Shown piece by piece: positions 1 through 5,211 of a stretch of DNA of 5,211 nt (position 1 is the first letter of the stretch; each line of letters opens with the position of its first letter). Origin of the DNA: Clostridia bacterium (GTDB lineage Bacteria; Bacillota; Clostridia; Christensenellales; UBA1242); assembly GCA_017650795.1 (NCBI GenBank), contig JAGCEE010000272.1:1-5211 (forward strand), read 5' to 3'. The notes below the pieces were generated by a model, which saw nothing but the letters and a program-made list of their open reading frames with translations, was not told the origin of the DNA and ran no database searches. The position numbers were made by a program, and so were the translations under genes.

Positions 1-416
1 AAAAAACTTGATATTTTTTTATATACATCGGCCGATAATAAATCTCGTTGCCAATGGTCGTTTTCAAACTTACTAATATTAAAGTGTGCTATAGAACGAA
101 AACTTTTATAGTCTAATGCTTTTATTGCTGCAACTTTATAGTCATAAAAGGGCTTAACAAAAGGATTTATGTCAAAACAAGTAACATTTTTTGCTCCAAA
201 TAATATTGCATATAGTATTTGGTCGCCAGAACTACCAACCGTTAATACATCTTTATTTTTAACATCTAAATTTTTAAACATTGTGTACAAATGCTCGTTT
301 GTCATTGAATAAAAACGGTCAAAAAGCTCTAAATAATCTGGAGACCTATCAGGCAAAAATTCGTTTAGCGAATTCATGTGTCGCATTAGTTTTTCTATTT
401 TTTCATCTAATCTCAT
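1..416 (-). CDS. Partial hypothetical protein with SAM-binding-like Rossmann core (DUF3419-like), truncated by window edge
   Basis: The frame opens at ATG 416-414 and stays open for 138 codons until it runs off the left edge, so the C-terminal part is missing. An in-frame TAA lies about 20 codons upstream, with no better ATG in between. Seen in the sequence: a polar helical N-terminus (residues 1-50), then a glycine-rich loop LTVGSSGDQ (58-66) after a hydrophobic strand, and a second strand ending in FDIN (81-84). This is the motif I / acidic motif II arrangement of class I SAM-dependent transferases. It is followed by a lysine/aromatic-rich stretch (VKPFYDYKVAAIKALDY, 87-103). The pattern resembles DUF3419-like proteins, related to 3-amino-3-carboxypropyl transferases, that are common as unnamed genes in AT-rich Firmicutes. 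Substrate and role are unknown. The gene follows gyrA on the same strand but is separated from it by a terminator and has its own promoter, so it is probably not part of the gyrase operon. No Shine-Dalgarno sequence precedes the ATG; Met11 and Met14 are alternative starts but also lack a convincing one. Confidence 0.8.
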   Translation of the reverse strand, partial: MRLDEKIEKLMRHMNSLNEFLPDRSPDYLELFDRFYSMTNEHLYTMFKNLDVKNKDVLTVGSSGDQILYAILFGAKNVTCFDINPFVKPFYDYKVAAIKALDYKSFRSIAHFNISKFENDHWQRDLLSADVYKKISSF

Positions 417-423
417 AGCTATT

Positions 424-452
424 GTTTTACCACAATATACCCAAATTGTCAA
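424..452 (-). promoter_or_regulatory. Predicted sigma-70/sigma-A promoter of the left-hand gene
   Basis: Reading the minus strand, a perfect TTGACA -35 box (452-447) is followed by a 17-base spacer and a weak -10 box TAAAAC (429-424). An AT-rich stretch lies just upstream of the -35 and could act as an UP element. Transcription would be expected to start around 417-416, at or next to the ATG of the gene. A TATATT (440-435) is the best alternative -10 but has no good -35 at normal spacing. The -35 is convincing and the -10 is not. Confidence 0.5.
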
Positions 453-510
453 TATATTGCTTTATTACTTAACAATATGGGCACTCTATTTGCGTAATTA
501 TTTGATAACT

Positions 511-541
511 AAAATAAAACTAGGAAATACTTTTCCTAGCT
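511..541 (-). terminator. Rho-independent terminator of the gyrB-gyrA operon
   Basis: On the minus strand, CTAGGAAA (539-532) pairs perfectly with TTTCCTAG (527-520) around the four-base loop AGTA. G-U and A-U pairs at 540/519 and 541/518 can extend the stem. The RNA continues with a U-rich tail (TTTTATTTT, 519-511). The other strand has no matching T-run, so it should work only for leftward transcription. It sits about 65 bases after the gyrA stop codon and before the promoter of the next gene, which fits operon termination. Confidence 0.85.
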
Positions 542-606
542 CCATCTTTTATTTATAAATGCAGAAATAATAACTGCGAAAGCGAGTGCTTTTTAATTAT
601 TTTAAA

Positions 607-3141
607 CTATTCCTCGCTATTTTCATTGTTTTCTTCGCTTGCCTCAATGTTGGCTATAACAATATCTTCGGCAGTCATTGTTTCTTCGTTATCTTCTTCG
701 TGTTCGCCAACAGCAGCAGAAACAATTTTTGCATCTCCTTTAAGCCTCATTACTTTAACACCTTGTGTGCTACGAGAAATAAGTGGAATCGAACTAACCG
801 GAGTTCTTATAACAACGCCATTATCTGCCATAACAAGCAAATCCTTATCTTCTTCTACTGGAATAAGAGCAACAAGTTTTCCCGTTTTTTCGTTAAATAC
901 GCCTGCTCTAACACCCTTTGTTCCACGAGCTGTTAGTCTAAATTCGTCTGAGTTGGTTCGTTTTCCATAGCCGTTTTCGGTTATAGAGGCAAGTTGCATT
1001 TCTTTATTCAAAATACAAACAGAAATTATTTCCTCATCACTTTCCAAGTCTATTGCTTTAACACCCATACTTGTTCTGCCGGTGTTTCTTAAACCACTTT
1101 CTTTAAATCTTGAACATTTTCCGGCACTTGATGCAACAAATATTTCATCATCACCATCAGAAGTTCTTGCTGCAAGAAGTTCATCTCCTTCTTCAAGAGT
1201 TATTGCAATTTTACCATTTTTTCTTATGCTAGCAAATTCTAATAGTTTTGTCTTTTTGATTAGTCCTTTTTTTGTAGCAAGAACAAGGTTTCCGGTTGTA
1301 TCCTCAGTTAATGGAAGAATTGTTGATACTTTTTCTTCGGCATCTAATGGAAGAAGATTTACCATTGCTCTACCCTTTGATGTTTTGTTTGCCTCTGGAA
1401 TTTCGTAAGCCTTCATAGTATGAACTTTACCCTTGCTAGTAAAGAACAATACATCATTATGTGAATGTGTAATAAACACTTGGTCTACAACATCTTCTTC
1501 TTTTGTTTTATGGCCGGTCACACCAACACCACCACGATGCTGTGCTCTATATTCTGTTAGGCTCATACGCTTAATGTATCCACCCTCTGTCATAGAGATT
1601 ACAACATCTTCTTTTTTGATAAGGTCGCCAATGTTTATGTCGCCTGGGGCAAAACTAATTTCGGTTCTTCTTGGAGTTCCAAATCTTGTTTTTACATCTT
1701 CCATTTGGTCATCTATTATTTTTACAACTCTTTCTGGTTTTGCCAAAATATCATTTAAATCAGCTATTGTTCTTTCAAGCTCTTCTAGTTCTTCTTTTAA
1801 GTTATTTACTTCTAAGCCTGTTAGTTTAGATAATCTCATATCTAGTATTGCATTTGTTTGTATTTCATCTAAACCAAATTTTGCAATAAGCTTGTTTTGA
1901 GCATCAGATCTATCATCAGACTCTTTGATAATTTTTACAACATCATCAATATTGGTGACAGCAGTCACTAAGCCAGAAACAATATGCATTCTATCTTCGG
2001 CTTTTTTAAGGTCAAATCTTGTTTTGCGAACAACCACATCTTTTTGATGAGCAATATAGCAATCTAGTATTTCTCTTAATGAGCATATTTTTGGAGCGCC
2101 ATCAACAAGTGCAAGCATAATAATTCCGCCAGAAGATTGAAGCATAGACATTTTATAAAGTTGATTAAGTACAACATTTGCATTATGGTCTTTTTTAATA
2201 TCAACAACAACCCTAATACCCTCACGGTCGGATTCTTCTTTTATATCTGATATTCCTTCAATTCTTTTATTTTTAACAAGGTCTGCCATTTGTACAATAA
2301 ATTTTGCCTTGTTTACTTGATATGGTATTTCGGAAATTATTATTCTTTGTTTTCCACTAGCAGTTTCTTCTATTTCTGCCTTTCCTCTAACTACAATGTT
2401 TCCTCTACCGGTTTTATAAGCCTCTATAATTCCTTTTCTGCCCATTATTATTCCGCCGGTAGGAAAATCTGGGGCTTTGATTATTTCAATAAGTTCGTCA
2501 TCGCTTAGTTCTGGATTTCTAAGGAGTTCCTGAACACCCGTGCATACTTCTGCCAAATTATGTGGAGGAATGTTTGTTGCCATACCAACAGCGATACCAT
2601 CGGCACCATTTACTAATAAATTTGGAAATTTTGCAGGAAGCACTCTTGGTTGCATACGTGTATCATCATAGTTTGGATACATATCAACCGTGTTTTTGTC
2701 TATGTCTTCCAATAAAAGCCCTGCAATTTTTGTTAAACGAGCCTCGGTATAACGGTAAGCCGCTGCACCATCACCATCTATTGAACCAAAGTTTCCGTGT
2801 CCATCAACAAGTGGATGGTTAATACTAAAATCTTGTGCTAGTCTTACAAGAGCATCATAAACTGACGAGTCGCCGTGTGGATGATAATGACCAAGCACAT
2901 CACCCACAATGGTTGCCGATTTAACAAACTTGTGGGTATGAAAAAGCCCTTGTTCGCCCATATCGTAAAGTATTCTTCTGTGAACAGGCTTTAAACCATC
3001 TCTAACATCTGGAATTGCACGAGATACATTTACTGCCATTGCATAAGCAATAAACGAACGTTCTAGTTCACCTTTTACTTCTATTTTTTGAACCTTGCTG
3101 TTTTGCAAGAGTTCTTTTAAATCTTTTTTTTCATCACTCAT
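607..3141 (-). CDS. gyrA: DNA gyrase subunit A, complete
   Basis: An 844-residue protein, within the usual GyrA range. It cuts and rejoins both strands of the gate DNA and wraps DNA so that gyrase can introduce negative supercoils. The breakage-reunion domain (about residues 30-500) contains KPVHRR (51-56), HPHGDSSVYD (87-96) and the catalytic Tyr131 preceded by Arg130 (E. coli Y122/R121; offset of nine). Ile183 matches the DNA-intercalating E. coli Ile174. A long helical region follows (about 360-485). Six C-terminal blades can be traced (about 512-810), with the GyrA box at 534-540 reading QHRGGVG. The last 33 residues form an acidic tail. PLVDGHGNFGS after the active-site helix and the six blades indicate GyrA rather than ParC. 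Quinolone-determining positions are the susceptible types, Ser92 and Asp96 (E. coli S83/D87). ATG 3141 is chosen because it has a well-placed ribosome-binding site and lies 16 bases after gyrB. The stop is TAG. Confidence 0.98.
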   Translation of the reverse strand: MSDEKKDLKELLQNSKVQKIEVKGELERSFIAYAMAVNVSRAIPDVRDGLKPVHRRILYDMGEQGLFHTHKFVKSATIVGDVLGHYHPHGDSSVYDALVRLAQDFSINHPLVDGHGNFGSIDGDGAAAYRYTEARLTKIAGLLLEDIDKNTVDMYPNYDDTRMQPRVLPAKFPNLLVNGADGIAVGMATNIPPHNLAEVCTGVQELLRNPELSDDELIEIIKAPDFPTGGIIMGRKGIIEAYKTGRGNIVVRGKAEIEETASGKQRIIISEIPYQVNKAKFIVQMADLVKNKRIEGISDIKEESDREGIRVVVDIKKDHNANVVLNQLYKMSMLQSSGGIIMLALVDGAPKICSLREILDCYIAHQKDVVVRKTRFDLKKAEDRMHIVSGLVTAVTNIDDVVKIIKESDDRSDAQNKLIAKFGLDEIQTNAILDMRLSKLTGLEVNNLKEELEELERTIADLNDILAKPERVVKIIDDQMEDVKTRFGTPRRTEISFAPGDINIGDLIKKEDVVISMTEGGYIKRMSLTEYRAQHRGGVGVTGHKTKEEDVVDQVFITHSHNDVLFFTSKGKVHTMKAYEIPEANKTSKGRAMVNLLPLDAEEKVSTILPLTEDTTGNLVLATKKGLIKKTKLLEFASIRKNGKIAITLEEGDELLAARTSDGDDEIFVASSAGKCSRFKESGLRNTGRTSMGVKAIDLESDEEIISVCILNKEMQLASITENGYGKRTNSDEFRLTARGTKGVRAGVFNEKTGKLVALIPVEEDKDLLVMADNGVVIRTPVSSIPLISRSTQGVKVMRLKGDAKIVSAAVGEHEEDNEETMTAEDIVIANIEASEENNENSEE

Positions 3142-3145
3142 ATTT

Positions 3146-3152
3146 CACCCCT
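3146..3152 (-). promoter_or_regulatory. Ribosome-binding site of gyrA
   Basis: In the 16-base gyrB-gyrA gap the minus strand reads AGGGGTG (3152-3146), with six bases between the last G of the G-run and the gyrA ATG. The gap has no room for a promoter or terminator, so gyrA must be translated from the gyrB transcript. This site fixes the gyrA start. Confidence 0.85.
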
Positions 3153-3157
3153 AACTT

Positions 3158-5083
3158 TTATACATCTAGTTCGGTCACAAGATTTGCATTTTGTTCTATA
3201 AACTTACGTCTTAGTTCTACATCTTCGCCCATAAGTTCGTTAAACACTCTATCTGCCTCAACCGCATCCTCCATTGTCACTTGAAGTAGTACTCTATTTT
3301 CTGGATTAAGTGTTGTTTCCCAAAGTTGTTCTGGATCCATTTCACCAAGACCTTTGTATCGTTGCATTTCGCCCGTTCCATTGCCGTTTTCTTTATAGAA
3401 CATTTCTAGTTCTTCATCATTATAGAAATAATACTCTTTTTTGCCCTTTTCTAGCTTATATAATGGTGGCTGAGCAATATATACATGACCATTTTCAATT
3501 AGTGGCCTCATAAATCTAAAGAAGAATGTGAGTAGTAGTATTCTAATATGTGAGCCATCAACATCGGCATCGGTCATAATTACTATTTTGTTGTAGCGAA
3601 GTTTACTATCATCATAATCTTCTTTCATGCCTGCACCAAATGCTGTAATCATACTTTTTATTTCGGCATTTTCTAGTATGTGATTTATTCTTGCTTTTTC
3701 TACATTTATAATTTTACCACGAAGTGGAAGAATTGCTTGGAAGCGCCTATCACGGCCCATTTTTGCAGAACCACCAGCCGAATCACCCTCCACAATGTAT
3801 ATTTCGCAATGTTCTGGGTCTTTTTCGGAGCAATCGGCAAGTTTTCCTGGTAGGGTTGTACTTTCTAGCACGCCCTTACGCCTTGTTAATTCTCTCGCAT
3901 TTCTTGCAGCCTCACGAGCCTTTTGGGCAGTTATGCTTTTTAAGATTAACTCACGAGCTTCTTTTGGGTTTTCTTCTAGGTAGTCACCAAAGCATTCTAA
4001 CATTGCTTTTTCTACCTCTACACGCATTTCAGAATTTCCAAGTTTGGTTTTTGTTTGACCTTCAAATTGAGGGTTCATAAGCTTTACAGAAATAACAGCA
4101 GTTAAACCTTCACGACAATCTTCACCAGAAAGTTTTTCGTTTTCTTTTATTATTCTATTTTTTACACCATAATCGTTTATAACTTTGGTTAAGGCATTTT
4201 TAAAACCAACCAGGTGGGTACCACCCTCGGTAGTGTTTATGTTGTTTGCATAAGCATGGATTAGTTCTTGATAACCATCGTTATATTGGAAAGCCACCTC
4301 TACTTCGCTTTTATCGGAAATTTTGTTAAAATATATTGGATGTGGGAAGATTGGGTTTTTATTTTGGTTTAAATACTCAACAAACTCAATAATACCACCC
4401 TTAAACTCAAACCTATCGCTTGCTTCCTTGCCACTACGCATATCGGTTAAGGTTATTACTATTCCTTTGTTTAAAAAGGCTATTTCTCTAAACCTATTTT
4501 TTATTGTTTCGTAATTAAACTCTACCGTTTCAAAAATCTCGCTATCTGGTTTAAAGGTGACAACCGTTCCTCTTCTATCACTCTTTTCCATTTTTTTAAG
4601 TGGAGCATCTGCTTTGCCACGAGTAAACTGAACATAGTGATGATAGCCGTTTTGATATACATCTACTTTTAGCCAAATTGATAGTGCATTAACGCACGAT
4701 ACACCAACACCATGCAAGCCACCAGAAATTTTGTAGCCAGAGCCACCAAATTTTCCGCCAGCATGAAGCTTTGTTAAAACAACTTCTACGGCGCTTCTGC
4801 CCTCTTTTTCTATCATTCCGGTAGGAATACCTCTACCATTATCGGCAACAGTACATGAACCGTCATCATTTAATGTGACATTTATTTCTGTACAATATCC
4901 AGCAAGTGCTTCGTCTATACTATTGTCTACAACCTCGGTGACAAGATGATGAAGACCACGTTCGTCAGTTGAGCCAATGTACATTCCTGGACGTTTTCTG
5001 ACTGGTTCTAAGCCCTCTAATACTTGAATGTCCGATTGGTCGTATTTTTCACTTTTGGATAAATCTAATTCGTTTGATTCCAT
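3158..5083 (-). CDS. gyrB: DNA gyrase subunit B, complete
   Basis: A 641-residue ATPase subunit of gyrase, the usual length for Gram-positive GyrB; the roughly 170-residue TOPRIM insert of E. coli is absent. The GHKL ATPase domain (about 20-230) has catalytic Glu50 and Asn54 (EVVDNSIDEALAG), Asp81 in DNGRGIP, the ATP lid GGKFGG (109-114) and GGLHGVG (121-127). The transducer domain (about 231-400) carries the ATP-sensing QTK loop with Lys345. The TOPRIM domain (about 427-540) has EGDSA with Glu432 and the metal-binding DADVD (Asp505, Asp507, Asp509). The C-terminal QRYKGLGEM (574-582) and PEQLWETT are standard GyrB/ParE family motifs. Residue numbers are E. coli plus eight through the ATPase domain. 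Gln144 falls where E. coli has Arg136, a novobiocin contact. Pairing with a clear GyrA supports GyrB over ParE. The start ATG has a ribosome-binding site six bases upstream; the stop is TAA. Confidence 0.98.
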   Translation of the reverse strand: MESNELDLSKSEKYDQSDIQVLEGLEPVRKRPGMYIGSTDERGLHHLVTEVVDNSIDEALAGYCTEINVTLNDDGSCTVADNGRGIPTGMIEKEGRSAVEVVLTKLHAGGKFGGSGYKISGGLHGVGVSCVNALSIWLKVDVYQNGYHHYVQFTRGKADAPLKKMEKSDRRGTVVTFKPDSEIFETVEFNYETIKNRFREIAFLNKGIVITLTDMRSGKEASDRFEFKGGIIEFVEYLNQNKNPIFPHPIYFNKISDKSEVEVAFQYNDGYQELIHAYANNINTTEGGTHLVGFKNALTKVINDYGVKNRIIKENEKLSGEDCREGLTAVISVKLMNPQFEGQTKTKLGNSEMRVEVEKAMLECFGDYLEENPKEARELILKSITAQKAREAARNARELTRRKGVLESTTLPGKLADCSEKDPEHCEIYIVEGDSAGGSAKMGRDRRFQAILPLRGKIINVEKARINHILENAEIKSMITAFGAGMKEDYDDSKLRYNKIVIMTDADVDGSHIRILLLTFFFRFMRPLIENGHVYIAQPPLYKLEKGKKEYYFYNDEELEMFYKENGNGTGEMQRYKGLGEMDPEQLWETTLNPENRVLLQVTMEDAVEADRVFNELMGEDVELRRKFIEQNANLVTELDV

Positions 5084-5089
5084 TTAAGA

Positions 5090-5095
5090 CCCCTT
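5090..5095 (-). promoter_or_regulatory. Ribosome-binding site of gyrB
   Basis: AAGGGG on the minus strand (5095-5090) lies six bases before the gyrB ATG. This is the same spacing and G-run type as the gyrA site, and it supports ATG 5083 as the start. Confidence 0.8.
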
Positions 5096-5110
5096 TATAT
5101 ATGTTTTGTT

Positions 5111-5139
5111 TTTATATGTGTTTTAAGGAAATTGGTTAA
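5111..5139 (-). promoter_or_regulatory. Predicted promoter of the gyrB-gyrA operon
   Basis: On the minus strand TTAACC (5139-5134, four of six matches to TTGACA) is followed by a 17-base spacer and TATAAA (5116-5111, five of six matches to TATAAT). Transcription would start near 5104, giving a leader of about 20 bases that just includes the gyrB ribosome-binding site. The sequence after the -10 is AACAAAAC, almost free of G/C. The terminator directly upstream makes a promoter in this gap necessary unless read-through drives the operon. Confidence 0.6.
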
Positions 5140-5150
5140 AAGTTTTGCAC

Positions 5151-5183
5151 AAAAAACACTTACACCAATTACGATGTAAGTGT
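5151..5183 (-). terminator. Rho-independent terminator upstream of gyrB
   Basis: On the minus strand, ACACTTACATC (5183-5173) pairs with GGTGTAAGTGT (5166-5156) over 11 positions, ten Watson-Crick and one G-U, around a six-base loop GTAATT. Six T residues follow directly (5156-5151). It begins one base after a TGA codon, so it probably ends the gene to the right of the window. On the plus strand the hairpin is followed only by a broken T-run, so rightward activity would be weak. Confidence 0.85.
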
Positions 5184-5184
5184 A

Positions 5185-5211
5185 TCATATTTTAGCATTT
5201 ATTTCAAGCAT
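5185..5211 (-). CDS. Possible C-terminal end of an upstream gene (eight codons plus TGA)
   Basis: Only one of the three minus-strand frames stays open from the right edge for more than four codons. It reads MLEINAKI and ends at TGA (5187-5185), one base before the terminator hairpin. That position is typical of the 3' end of a gene. Eight codons are too few to identify a product or exclude chance. In many Bacillota recF or another replication gene precedes gyrB, but nothing here shows that. Confidence 0.35.
   Translation of the reverse strand: MLEINAKI

Noticed and set aside
376..558. Plus-strand reading frame of 60 codons across the gap left of gyrA
   Set aside because: It starts inside the minus-strand hypothetical gene, runs through its promoter and the gyrase terminator, has no ribosome-binding site, and its hydrophobic composition is what AT-rich non-coding DNA gives.
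544..606. Short inverted repeats (GCAG/CTGC and GCGAAAGC) between gyrA and its terminator
   Set aside because: Stems of only two to four pairs without conserved context; expected by chance, and no RNA family is suggested.
586..1900. Several plus-strand open frames opposite gyrA (586-936, 626-970, 1082-1408, 1433-1900)
   Set aside because: They lie fully or mostly antisense to an intact, strongly conserved gyrA and are Ser/Phe/Leu-rich in the way expected of complementary frames; none resembles a known protein.
2290..2822. Plus-strand frames opposite the gyrA N-terminal half (2290-2508, 2562-2822)
   Set aside because: Antisense shadows of the conserved breakage-reunion domain, with no ribosome-binding sites or recognisable motifs.
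2854..2868. Possible quinolone-resistance changes in GyrA
   Set aside because: Ser92 and Asp96, equivalent to E. coli Ser83 and Asp87, are the susceptible residues; Ser93 in place of E. coli Ala84 is common in Gram-positives.
3310..4514. Plus-strand frames opposite gyrB (3310-3513, 3724-4080, 3795-3983, 4323-4514)
   Set aside because: They are antisense to the TOPRIM and transducer regions of gyrB; two of them overlap each other in different frames, and the His/Leu/Phe-rich composition is an artefact of the complementary strand.
607..5083. The gene pair could be topoisomerase IV (parE-parC) rather than gyrase
   Set aside because: The A subunit has PLVDGHGNFGS after the active-site helix, a recognisable if altered GyrA box and six C-terminal blades, all of which favour GyrA over ParC.

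Overview
This is an AT-rich window that reads entirely on the minus strand. It carries the two subunit genes of DNA gyrase as a gyrB-gyrA operon, plus the 5' part of a separate downstream gene. The proteins look like those of a low-GC Bacillota lineage (Clostridia or a related uncultured gut-type group). The evidence for this is a 641-residue GyrB without the large proteobacterial TOPRIM insert, clostridial-looking GyrA active-site context (AAAYRYTEARL), and purine-rich ribosome-binding sites of the GGGG type. All tryptophans I checked use TGG, so there is no sign of a UGA=Trp mollicute code. The taxonomic call is inference from protein character only.

Layout, read in the direction of transcription (right to left). 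At 5185-5211 there may be the last eight codons of an upstream gene. A strong rho-independent terminator follows immediately (5183-5151). A predicted promoter (5139-5111) and ribosome-binding site then lead into gyrB (5083-3158). A 16-base gap holding the gyrA ribosome-binding site separates it from gyrA (3141-607). A terminator hairpin at 541-511 ends the operon. A second transcription unit begins at a TTGACA-type promoter (452-424), whose predicted start site falls almost on the ATG of a protein that runs off the left edge (416 to 1). That protein has a Rossmann-type, SAM-binding-like core and resembles DUF3419-like hypothetical proteins of AT-rich bacteria.

GyrB supplies the GHKL ATPase and the TOPRIM metal site. 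GyrA supplies the catalytic tyrosine and the DNA-wrapping six-bladed C-terminal domain. Together they form the A2B2 enzyme that introduces negative supercoils. Both subunits are intact and all catalytic residues I could locate are present.

I found no hidden mobile element, CRISPR array, RNA gene or new multi-gene system. The points worth a second look are a Gln in GyrB at the position of the coumarin-contacting arginine, a GyrA box with reduced basic character, a long acidic GyrA tail, and the leaderless-looking start of the uncharacterised left-hand gene.
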